Source of the DNA: Burkholderiales bacterium 67-32
GTDB taxonomy: Bacteria > Pseudomonadota > Gammaproteobacteria > Burkholderiales > Burkholderiaceae_B
Direction: 5' to 3'
DNA: 64,000 nucleotides
Assembly (NCBI GenBank): GCA_001898625.1
Contig: MKUP01000023.1
Span: forward strand, 1-64,000
Each line of letters begins with the position of its first letter. Position 1 is the first letter of the stretch. Below the pieces are notes generated by a model. The model searched no databases and had not been told where the DNA came from. It saw only the letters and a list, made by a program, of their open reading frames with translations. The translations under genes and the position numbers were made by a program. This document shows positions 8,538 to 16,553 of the stretch, piece by piece.

Positions 8538-8618
8538 ACGGCAACGCCACCTATTCTTGCCTGGTCGCGGCAAGTATAGGGGCTGGGGGCGGCCGCCGCG
8601 CCGGGCACATACCCGGAC

Positions 8619-9197
8619 TCAGGTGGGCTGCGCGCCCGAGGGCGTGTCGGCGCTCTCGACATTGGACAGGGCCGCGACCAGCTTTGCGTTGAACGCCGGC
8701 AGGTCGTCGGGCTTGCGACTGGTGATCAGGTTGCCGTCCAGCACGACCTCTTCGTCCACCCACTGTCCGCCGGCGTTGCGGATGTCATCCTGCAGCGATG
8801 GCCAACTGGTCAGTTGCCGGCCATCGACCATGCCGGCCGACACCAGCAGCCAGGGGCCGTGGCAGATGACGGCCACCGGCTTGCCCGTGTCGTGCAGCGC
8901 CTGCACGAAGCGCTGGGCACCCTTGTCGGTGCGGATGACGTCCGCGTTGAAGACGCCGCCGGGCACGACCACGCCGGCGTAGCGGGTGGGATCGGCGTCG
9001 TTCCAGCTCGCCTCCACGTGGAAGCGGTCGGCCTTCTCGTCATGCTTCATGCCCCGGATTTCGCCGGCCAGGGAGGAAAGAATGTGCACGGTGGCACCCG
9101 CGCGTTCCAGTGCTTCCTTCGGGCTCGTCAGTTCGACCTGTTCGAAATTGTCGGTTGCCACGATGGCAACGGTGAGTCCTTGCAATGGCTTGGCCAT
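8619..9197 (-). CDS. DJ-1/PfpI-type amidotransferase-like protein (YhbO/PfpI group)
   Basis: This 192-residue protein of the DJ-1/PfpI superfamily has the nucleophile elbow VAVICHGPWLL, with Cys112 and His113 forming the catalytic pair. VVVPGGVFNADVIR is the preceding strand and oxyanion region. Members are reported as deglycases, proteases or stress proteins; I would not assign more than stress protection. The ATG at 9197 has GGAG six bases upstream in the gene sense and is preferred over the ATG at 9209. It is transcribed away from the MFS gene at 9316. Confidence 0.9.
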   Translation of the reverse strand: MAKPLQGLTVAIVATDNFEQVELTSPKEALERAGATVHILSSLAGEIRGMKHDEKADRFHVEASWNDADPTRYAGVVVPGGVFNADVIRTDKGAQRFVQALHDTGKPVAVICHGPWLLVSAGMVDGRQLTSWPSLQDDIRNAGGQWVDEEVVLDGNLITSRKPDDLPAFNAKLVAALSNVESADTPSGAQPT

Positions 9198-9315
9198 GTC
9201 GATCTCCATAGTGGGGCGCCGCGTGGGCAGCCGGACGCGCCAGCAAACGGCGTGCCCGCGGGCAGGCAATCGGTGCTAGGGGTATACCCGGGGCGCGGTA
9301 TATGATTGTGCGTAA

Positions 9316-10755
9316 ATGTCCGAGAACCCGCCGCACCCGCCATCTCAGCCCGGGCACGCCAGCCCCCACCCGCCTTCCGATCTCGATTCACCGGTAGAAG
9401 ACCAGCGCCAACTGATCCTGGCGCTGATCGGGATCTGCGCGGTCGTGATGCTGGTGGCGCTGGACTCGACCATCGTCGGCACCACGCTGCCGCGCGTGGT
9501 GGCCGAGCTGGGCGGCATGCCGCTGTATGCCTGGGTCGGCACGGGCTATCTGCTGGCCTCGGCCATCGTCATTCCCATCTTCGGCCGCCTGGGCGACCTG
9601 TTCGGCCGCAAGCATTTCATCCTCGTCTCGCTGGGCCTGGTGTCGCTGGGCTCGGTGCTGTGCGGCATCAGTCAGTCCATGCCGCACCTGATCGCGGCCC
9701 GCACCCTGCAGGGCGTGGGCGGCGGCATGATGATCGCCACCGCCTTCGCCGCGCCTGCCGACCTGTTCCCCGACGCCATGCGGCGCGTGCGCTGGCAGGC
9801 CCTGATCTCGACCTCGTTCGCGGTGGCCAGCGGCATCGGGCCGCTGCTGGGCGGGGCGATCACCGAGGCCTTCGGCTGGCGGGCGGCGTTCTTCGTCAGT
9901 CCGGTGATGGGGGTGGTCGGCTTCGTGATGCTGTGGCGGTATTTTCCGCCGCTCAAGCCCCGGCACGACACGCCGCCCCGCATCGACTGGCTGGGCGGCG
10001 CGTTGCTGGCGCTGGCCGTGGGCACGCCCATGGCCGCGCTCGAACTGGGCTTCTCCACCCATCCGCGTCCGGTGCTGGGCCTGGTGTTCCTGGCGGTGGC
10101 CGTCGTGTCGCTCTTCCTGCTCGTCTGGTACGAGCGCCGGCTGGAGCAGCCGATGTTTCCGCTGCGCGTGCTCGAGCGCAGGGAATCGCGCCTCTTGAAC
10201 GTCGTCGGCGTGATGACCGGCGCGGTGATGTTCATCCTGATCTACTACGGTCCGCTGCTGCTGCAGGTGGAAGTGGGGCTGAGCCCGACCCAGGCGGGCA
10301 TGATCCTGGCGCCGCTGGTGGCCTGCATACCGGTGGGCAGCGTCATCAACGGACGCCTGTTCCCGCGCCAGAGCCAGCCCCAGCGGCTGATGGTGTTCGG
10401 CGCGCTGCTGCTGGCCGTGGGCTGCCTGGGGGTGATGTTCCTGGAGCGCGGGTCGTCCATGGCCTTCGCCGTCGTCTCGTTCAGCCTCGCCGGCGTGGGC
10501 ATGGGTTTCATCATTCCCAACCTGACGCTGTTCATGCAGATGATCGCCGAGCGCCGCGACGTGGGCGTGGCCTCGGCGCTGATCCAGACCATGCGTACCC
10601 TGGGCAGCGCGGTGGGCACCGCGCTGGTGGGGTTGATCATCGCCCGCACGTCGGTCAATACCGGTATCGAGGCCGGCATGGTGATGGCCATCGTGTTCTG
10701 CGCCGCGATGATGGCCCTGTCCCTGCGCATCAAGATGAAGAACGTGCGCCGTTGA
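9316..10755 (+). CDS. MFS multidrug exporter (DHA2 family, MDR type)
   Basis: This 479-residue membrane protein has a Pro-rich N-terminal tail of about 30 residues followed by about 14 hydrophobic segments. The first helix contains ALDSTIVGTTLPRVV and the loop after helix 2 has GRLGDLFGRKH (motif A). ASGIGPLLGGAITEAFGWR is the antiporter motif C region. It is typical of the EmrB/QacA branch; the substrate is unknown. It is a single gene, divergent from the DJ-1 gene, and ends 81 bases before a LysR gene that more likely belongs to the sulfatase cluster downstream. Confidence 0.88.
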   Translation: MSENPPHPPSQPGHASPHPPSDLDSPVEDQRQLILALIGICAVVMLVALDSTIVGTTLPRVVAELGGMPLYAWVGTGYLLASAIVIPIFGRLGDLFGRKHFILVSLGLVSLGSVLCGISQSMPHLIAARTLQGVGGGMMIATAFAAPADLFPDAMRRVRWQALISTSFAVASGIGPLLGGAITEAFGWRAAFFVSPVMGVVGFVMLWRYFPPLKPRHDTPPRIDWLGGALLALAVGTPMAALELGFSTHPRPVLGLVFLAVAVVSLFLLVWYERRLEQPMFPLRVLERRESRLLNVVGVMTGAVMFILIYYGPLLLQVEVGLSPTQAGMILAPLVACIPVGSVINGRLFPRQSQPQRLMVFGALLLAVGCLGVMFLERGSSMAFAVVSFSLAGVGMGFIIPNLTLFMQMIAERRDVGVASALIQTMRTLGSAVGTALVGLIIARTSVNTGIEAGMVMAIVFCAAMMALSLRIKMKNVRR

Positions 10756-10835
10756 GCGCGCGGGGCGCGTGCCATTCGCCACGATCCTGCTGCCACGCTC
10801 ATTCCAATGGGGCTGTTTATCCATTACTCTAAGGC

Positions 10836-11741
10836 ATGGACCTCTCGCGTGCGGACATAGCGGCATTCATAGAAGTGGTGCGCAGTGGCGGCGTCAGCCG
10901 CGCGGCACTCAACATCGGAGTCACGCAGCCGTCGGTATCGAAGGCGCTACGCCGGCTCGAAGAGTCCGTTGGCGTGTCGCTCCTCGAACGAGGCGTGCAT
11001 GGCGTTCGGCTGACGAGCGAAGGCCAGCTCTTCCTTGAGGCCGCCAAGCGATTCGAGGTTCAGCATCTGGAACTGGTGCGCTTGTCCTCGGAACTGCGGG
11101 CCAGGCATTCGGGCTTGCTGCGACTGGGGATTACCAGTCCCTCGAGCGACTCCATCGCGGTACATGCCATTTCCGATCTGGTGCGCAGACGCCCCGGAGT
11201 GAGACTTCAGTTGCACATCGGCAAGTCGGATGAGCTCAATGCCAAGGTCGAGGACGGAGAGCTGGACCTTGCCGTCGTGCCCGCGTACCACGGCCAGTCG
11301 ATGAGCTGCTCCCAAATCGCCCTGAGTCAGGAAGAAATGCGATTGGTCGTTCGCGCTGGGCATCCCCTGGCGCAGCTTCCATCCGTCGGGCTGCACGACC
11401 TGACACCTTTCGCCTGGGTCATGCCTTCGCAGCAAAGTGCCGCCTTGCACGCGCTGCAACGGGTTTTACAGCAGAACGGCGCCCCCGCGCCCCATGTCGC
11501 GCTGGAGCCTGACTACGTGTCGGAAGCCGTCATGGGGATCATCACCAGAACGGACCTTCTTTCCATGATTCCGTCGTCCGTATTGCGGGGGTGGCTGGGA
11601 CGTGTGATGCCGCTTTCGGTCCCCGAATTGCAGATTCAACGGACCCAGGTCCTGCTATCCAGGCCTCAAGCCTCGTGGTCGGCCTTGATGATCGATTTGA
11701 GAGACCTGCTCCTCTCGTATCGCCCGCCTCAGCGGGAGTAA
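10836..11741 (+). CDS. LysR-family regulator of the sulfatase cluster
   Basis: This 301-residue LysR regulator has DLSRADIAAFIEVVRSGGVSR and ALNIGVTQPSVSKALRRLE as its helix-turn-helix, followed by a periplasmic-binding-like effector domain. The base composition from here to about 15580 is noticeably less GC-skewed at third positions than its neighbours. It is co-directional with the sulfatase-Bug-sulfatase genes, which start about 100 bases downstream, and is their most likely regulator. Confidence 0.9.
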   Translation: MDLSRADIAAFIEVVRSGGVSRAALNIGVTQPSVSKALRRLEESVGVSLLERGVHGVRLTSEGQLFLEAAKRFEVQHLELVRLSSELRARHSGLLRLGITSPSSDSIAVHAISDLVRRRPGVRLQLHIGKSDELNAKVEDGELDLAVVPAYHGQSMSCSQIALSQEEMRLVVRAGHPLAQLPSVGLHDLTPFAWVMPSQQSAALHALQRVLQQNGAPAPHVALEPDYVSEAVMGIITRTDLLSMIPSSVLRGWLGRVMPLSVPELQIQRTQVLLSRPQASWSALMIDLRDLLLSYRPPQRE

Positions 11742-11847
11742 TTTCCCTTGGTATTCTCATTGGGAATGCGAATTCGCTATCCTGGGAATGTACCTGACAC
11801 CGTTCCGGCATGAATCTCAAGCATTCGAGATTCGAGAGGCATTGGCC

Positions 11848-13176
11848 ATGGAACAACCCAATATCGTCCTGGTCGTGGCGGACAACCTGGGATGGGGTGA
11901 GCTCGGCTGCTACGGAGGCGGTGCCTTGCGTGGCGCCCCCACTCCGCGCATCGATCAACTTGCCAGGGAAGGTGTGCTTCTTCAGAACTTCAACGTCGAG
12001 AGCGACTGCGTTCCCACACGCTCTGCGCTGATGACGGGGCGTCATCCGATTCGGACAGGCAGCCTGCAATCGGTTCCCCCCGGCCTGCCGCAAGGTCTCA
12101 CCCGGTGGGAGATCACGCTGGCACAACTGCTCTCCGCCGCCGGGTACGCAACGGCCCATTTCGGGAAATGGCATTTGGGCGACATCCATGGTCGGTACCC
12201 CTCCGACCGTGGATTCGACGAGTGGTATGGCATTCCACGCACGACCGACGAGAGCCAGTTCACGTCATCGATCGGCTTCGACCCTTTGGCGGCCGATCTG
12301 CCTTACATCATGGAAGGCAGGGCCGGAGAGCCCACGAAGGAGGTCAAGCTGTACGACCTGAACTCGCGTCGTCGGATCGACGCAGACCTGGTCGACAAAA
12401 GCCGCGCATTCATGCAAAGGCACGCTGCAGCCAGGAAACCGTTCTTCTTGTATCTGCCTCTTGTCCATCTGCACTTTCCGACGCTTCCGCATCCAGACTT
12501 CGCCGGTCGGACGGGCAATGGGGACTTCGCGGATTCGATGGCCGAACTGGACCATCGCGTGGGTCAGGTCCTCGATGAAGTCGAGCGCCTGGATATCGCC
12601 GACAACACCCTGTTCATCTTCTGCAGCGACAACGGCCCCGAGTACCGTGCACCCTATCGGGGCACCGCGGGTCCCTGGAGAGGCACTTATCACACGGCGA
12701 TGGAAGGGAGCCTGCGTGTTCCGTTCATCGCACGCTGGCCAGGCCGCATTCAGCCAGGACGTGTCAGCAACGAGATCGTCCATGTTACCGACGTCTTCAC
12801 CACGCTGGCCCATGTCGGCGGCGCGGCCGTGCCCGCGGACCGTCCGATCGACGGTGTGGATCAACGTCGATTCCTACTCGGGAACGAGGTGAAATCGGCG
12901 CGGGAAGGGTTCATCTTCTACATCAAGCAGGAAATGCGCGCATTGAAGTGGCGCGACTGGAAGCTGCATTTCCATTGGGAGCCGGAGGTGAACGAAGGAA
13001 AAGGCAAGCTCGAGTCGCCTTATCTGTTCAACCTGACGCGAGACCCGAAAGAAGAAACGGATGTGCTGGTATTCAACACCTGGGTCATGGGCCCCATGCT
13101 TCGCATGGTGAAAGCGTTCAACGACAGTGTCGAAGCCTCTCCCAACACCCGGCCTGGCGCGAAGGACCCGGCATGA
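11848..13176 (+). CDS. Sulfatase (formylglycine-dependent), arylsulfatase-like 1
   Basis: This 442-residue sulfatase begins MEQPNIVLVVADNLGWGELG; Asp12 and Asn13 are the first metal ligands. The activation motif CVPTR (Cys54-Arg58) fits the C-x-P-x-R rule for conversion of Cys to formylglycine. HFGKWHLGD and FCSDNGPEY supply the later active-site residues. No signal peptide is present, so it should act in the cytoplasm on an imported sulfate ester. The ATG at 11848 is chosen because upstream starts add sequence not found in the family. A formylglycine-generating enzyme is needed in trans; none is in this window. Confidence 0.9.
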   Translation: MEQPNIVLVVADNLGWGELGCYGGGALRGAPTPRIDQLAREGVLLQNFNVESDCVPTRSALMTGRHPIRTGSLQSVPPGLPQGLTRWEITLAQLLSAAGYATAHFGKWHLGDIHGRYPSDRGFDEWYGIPRTTDESQFTSSIGFDPLAADLPYIMEGRAGEPTKEVKLYDLNSRRRIDADLVDKSRAFMQRHAAARKPFFLYLPLVHLHFPTLPHPDFAGRTGNGDFADSMAELDHRVGQVLDEVERLDIADNTLFIFCSDNGPEYRAPYRGTAGPWRGTYHTAMEGSLRVPFIARWPGRIQPGRVSNEIVHVTDVFTTLAHVGGAAVPADRPIDGVDQRRFLLGNEVKSAREGFIFYIKQEMRALKWRDWKLHFHWEPEVNEGKGKLESPYLFNLTRDPKEETDVLVFNTWVMGPMLRMVKAFNDSVEASPNTRPGAKDPA

Positions 13177-13249
13177 ACGGAACCGCGCCAGGCGCATTTG
13201 CGCACATCGAGCCCTATGTGGGGGATCCCATTCCATTGGAAGCAAGAAA

Positions 13250-14227
13250 ATGAAACTGCCTCTCCTGCGTAGCGTTCGTTTCGCGATAGCCGCGGTTGCC
13301 TGCTGTGGCTCCTGGCTCGCAAGCGCCGCGGATACCGCCAAGCCCTGGCCCACGGCGAAGCCCATCACGTGGGTGGTAGGGTACGTACCGGGCGGGTCGG
13401 TCGATGTGTTGACGCGAGCCATTGCGAAAGTCGTTTCGGAAAAGCTGGGACAGAACATCGTGATTGAAAACCGGCCCGGGGCCTCTGGAACGCTCGCGTT
13501 GCAGCACGTGTCCCGAGCACCCGGCGACGGCTACACGCTGGTCACCGTGCCAGGCCCCATCCTGCACGCGCAACGACAGCCCGAGATCGGTCGCGAGCTG
13601 ACGGCGATCGGTTTGATGTCGCAGGGCCCCATCGTGATGGTGGGTACGGCGGCGAATGCGCCGGCGAACCTCAAGGAACTGATCGCGGCGATGAAGAAGA
13701 ATCCCGACCGATGGAGCTTTGCCAGTTCCGGCATCGGAACAGGGCAACATCTTGCCGGGGAGCTGTTCAATTCGATGGCTGGGACGGCAATGATCCATGT
13801 TCCTTACAAGGGCGGTGGCCAGGCCGTGACCGACATCGTCGGCGGCCAGGTTACGCTGGGCATGCTCGGGGTGGCGCCAGTGCTGCCCCATATCAAGGCC
13901 GGCCAATTGAAGGCCTACGCGGTCACCACGAAATTCCGCATTCCAAGCTTGCCTGATGTCCCCACGATGGACGAAGCCGGACTCCAGGGCTATGACGCTA
14001 CCCAGTTCTTCGTGGCCGCCGCGCCCAGGGGAGTGGACCCCGCCATCCTGGCCACGCTCAATGCGACCATTGCCGAGGCCCTCCAGACTCCGGACGTCAA
14101 AGCCACGCTGGAAGCGTCGGGCCAGGTGGGCGGAAAGCTGTCGCCCGCTGCCACCCAGGACTTCGTCGTGAACACCCTTGCCAAGTTCAATGCGCTGGTC
14201 CATGACGCAAAGATCAAACTGAATTGA
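13250..14227 (+). CDS. Bug-family solute-binding protein 2 (sulfatase cluster)
   Basis: This 325-residue periplasmic binding protein has a signal peptide of about 27 residues ending ASAADTAKPW, then PITWVVGYVPGGSVDVLTR and VIENRPGASGTLALQHV, which are characteristic Bug/TctC sequences. It lies between two sulfatase genes in the same orientation, so its ligand is plausibly a sulfate ester or its organic backbone. No TctA or TctB partner is nearby. The ATG at 13250 directly precedes the signal peptide; upstream in-frame starts would overlap the sulfatase gene. Confidence 0.9.
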   Translation: MKLPLLRSVRFAIAAVACCGSWLASAADTAKPWPTAKPITWVVGYVPGGSVDVLTRAIAKVVSEKLGQNIVIENRPGASGTLALQHVSRAPGDGYTLVTVPGPILHAQRQPEIGRELTAIGLMSQGPIVMVGTAANAPANLKELIAAMKKNPDRWSFASSGIGTGQHLAGELFNSMAGTAMIHVPYKGGGQAVTDIVGGQVTLGMLGVAPVLPHIKAGQLKAYAVTTKFRIPSLPDVPTMDEAGLQGYDATQFFVAAAPRGVDPAILATLNATIAEALQTPDVKATLEASGQVGGKLSPAATQDFVVNTLAKFNALVHDAKIKLN

Positions 14228-14249
14228 ACCGAGCCTCAGGAGAGCACTC

Positions 14250-15581
14250 ATGTCCCGGCAGCAGCGTCCCAATCTCCTCTTCATTCTCGCCGACGACCTC
14301 GGCTACGCGGACCTGGGTTGCACCGGTGCGCGCAATGCGGAGGGCCAACCCGTTGATGTCACGCCCAACATTGACCGGCTTGCTGCCGAGGGCGTCCGCT
14401 TCACGCGGGGGTATTCGAACTCCTCGGTCTGCTCGCCCACCCGGTTCGCGCTGGCGACGGGCCGTTGGCAGTATCGGTTGCGCGGCGGGGCGGAAGAGCC
14501 CATTCCCACGGTGTCCCAGGACAAAGTCCTGGGGCTGCCTCCGGACCATCCGACTCTGGCCTCGCTTCTTGGCGATACGGGTTACGACACTGCGTTGATC
14601 GGAAAATGGCATCTGGGCTATCCGCCCCATTTCTCCCCGCGTCTTTCGGGCTACCAATATTTCTACGGCTTTCACGCGGGTGGCAACGACTACTTCGCCC
14701 ATTGCAACCCCAAGGGCCAGCCCGATCTGTGGGAAAACGAAAGTGAAATCACCGAGAGCGGCTATCTCACGGACATTTTGAGCCAGCGAGCCGTTGCCTT
14801 CATCGAACGGCAATCTCCGGATCGGCCATTTCTGCTCAGCCTGCACTACAGCGCCCCCCACTGGCCATGGCTGACCCGCGACGATGAGGCCGAGTCCAGG
14901 CGGATCGCCGGCGTTGGCAAGCACTTGGACGGAGGGTCCATCGAAACCTATCAGCGCATGATCCACCACATGGACGAGGGTATCGGGTGGGTCATGGATG
15001 CGCTTGCGCGCCGCGGTCTGGACGAGAACACGCTGGTGGTGTTCACCAGTGACAACGGCGGTGAGCGGTTCTCCAACAACTGGCCGCTGGTTGGTCAGAA
15101 GATGGACCTGCTCGAAGGCGGGATCAGGGTCCCGCTGGTTGCGAAATGGCCCGCGCGATTCGCCGCGGGGGGCGTCAGCGGAATGCCCTGCATGACCATG
15201 GATTGGACTGCGACGCTGTTGGACGCGGCAGGCGTATCAGGCGATGCGGACTACCCGCTGGACGGCATCAGCTTGCTCCCGGTCCTGCGAGATGGGAAGG
15301 CGCCGGAGCCGCGAGACCTGTACTGGAGGATGACGCACCAACGGCAGAGGGCCGTGATCCGTGGCGACTGGAAGTATCTGCAGGTGGGAGAGAACGAATA
15401 CCTGTTCAACCTGGGGAACGACCCGCGGGAGCGTGCGAATCTGCGGGGCAGATGCCCGGAACTCTTCAGCGAGCTTCAGGCATCCTGGACGGCGTGGAAC
15501 GAATCCCTGCCGCCCATCGCCGACGATGCGCGCGCCTATCTGGTCTTTACGGAAAAGGATCTTCCTCGCGCAAGTTTCTAA
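14250..15581 (+). CDS. Sulfatase (formylglycine-dependent), arylsulfatase-like 2
   Basis: This 443-residue sulfatase begins MSRQQRPNLLFILADDLGYA, with Asp15 and Asp16 as metal ligands. The canonical CSPTR motif is at Cys61-Arg65. GKWHLGY and VFTSDNGGERF are the other active-site blocks. Like the first sulfatase it has no signal peptide. It is clearly diverged from the first one, so the pair probably acts on different positions or substrates. It starts 22 bases after the Bug stop with a GGAG-type site upstream, consistent with one operon from 10836 or 11848. Confidence 0.9.
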   Translation: MSRQQRPNLLFILADDLGYADLGCTGARNAEGQPVDVTPNIDRLAAEGVRFTRGYSNSSVCSPTRFALATGRWQYRLRGGAEEPIPTVSQDKVLGLPPDHPTLASLLGDTGYDTALIGKWHLGYPPHFSPRLSGYQYFYGFHAGGNDYFAHCNPKGQPDLWENESEITESGYLTDILSQRAVAFIERQSPDRPFLLSLHYSAPHWPWLTRDDEAESRRIAGVGKHLDGGSIETYQRMIHHMDEGIGWVMDALARRGLDENTLVVFTSDNGGERFSNNWPLVGQKMDLLEGGIRVPLVAKWPARFAAGGVSGMPCMTMDWTATLLDAAGVSGDADYPLDGISLLPVLRDGKAPEPRDLYWRMTHQRQRAVIRGDWKYLQVGENEYLFNLGNDPRERANLRGRCPELFSELQASWTAWNESLPPIADDARAYLVFTEKDLPRASF

Positions 15582-15650
15582 ATGACGCGGGCGGAGGCGA
15601 ATTGGGCCGCCCCGGGGCGTGGGCCGGGGAAGCTTGAATCCGGGCGCCGG

Positions 15651-16256
15651 CTAGTGCAGGAAGGTGTGGTACACGACCAGCCCGGCGATGACCCCCGCCG
15701 CCACCAGCCACGACAGCCGGTTGACCCATTGCGTGGGCAGGTGCAAGGCATGCGCGCCGCCGCCGGCGGCCACCGGCCTGGCCATGCGCGGGGGCCGCGG
15801 CGCGGGGCGCTCCAGCGCCCGGCAGGCGCAGACCGAGAACAGCGCGAAGAAGTTGTCCATCATCTTGCGCGCGATCTTCTCGGCCTGGTCGGTACGAAGC
15901 TGGCTGAGCTTGCCTTCCAGGTCGGCATGGGCGGTGTACGAGACGCGCGTGCCGTCGCCTTCGGGCGTCAACTGGATGTCGGCGTGGCCCTTGGCCGATC
16001 CGGCCATGCCGCCTTCGCCCTCGAAGGTGAGGTGGTAGGAGTTCGGGGCCTGGATGTCGGTCAGTTGCAGCCGGCCGTGGAAGCGGGCCGACAGGGGGCC
16101 GACCTCGGCCCGCAGGTTGACCCGGTATTCGTTCTCGGAGAGGCGCTCGACCTTTTCGCATCCGCTGATACAGACCTTGAGGGTCTCGGGAGCGACGAGC
16201 TTGTTCCAGGTGTGTTCCTGGGAGGCCGGAATCAGGCGCGAACCGGAAATGTCCAT
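15651..16256 (-). CDS. CoxG-like SRPBCC protein with C-terminal membrane anchor
   Basis: This 201-residue protein of the carbon-monoxide-dehydrogenase subunit G (CoxG/SRPBCC) family begins MDISGSRLIPASQEHTWNKL, the usual first helix-strand. The lipid-binding-like fold extends to about residue 150, followed by a Pro-rich linker and a single hydrophobic helix at the C terminus (WLVAAGVIAGLVVY). CoxG recruits CO dehydrogenase to the membrane in carboxydotrophs, but no cox genes are near, so this copy is an orphan with an unknown partner. AAGGAG precedes the ATG at 16256. The 297 bases to the next gene at 16554 hold nothing I recognise. Confidence 0.8.
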   Translation of the reverse strand: MDISGSRLIPASQEHTWNKLVAPETLKVCISGCEKVERLSENEYRVNLRAEVGPLSARFHGRLQLTDIQAPNSYHLTFEGEGGMAGSAKGHADIQLTPEGDGTRVSYTAHADLEGKLSQLRTDQAEKIARKMMDNFFALFSVCACRALERPAPRPPRMARPVAAGGGAHALHLPTQWVNRLSWLVAAGVIAGLVVYHTFLH

Positions 16257-16553
16257 GGTGAGTCTCCTTCGCCTTGGGGGCAGGGCCTGCGTGCCTGCCG
16301 TGTTGGCTGGCCGGCCGGTCTGTGCCGGCGGGGCTGGGGCGGTGACGTCCTTGTGGTCAATGTGCCACCAATCAGCATGGGTGTCCAGTACGCGGGCCGC
16401 TGGCCCGCGCGATGAAACTTTCTTGCGGCCCCGGCCCACTCATGAGCGATGGCGGCCGCCCTCATGTCCGCCGCGCACCCGTCCGGAGCGTCCGGACCTG
16501 TTCGTCAACCAGCGCCCGTCCGTGTGCGGCGTGCCATGTAAAAAACTCTCACC

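Noticed and set aside
15582-16415. A plus-strand frame of 277 codons opposite the CoxG-like gene
   Set aside because: No domain features; the minus-strand gene has a ribosome site, family N terminus and membrane anchor.
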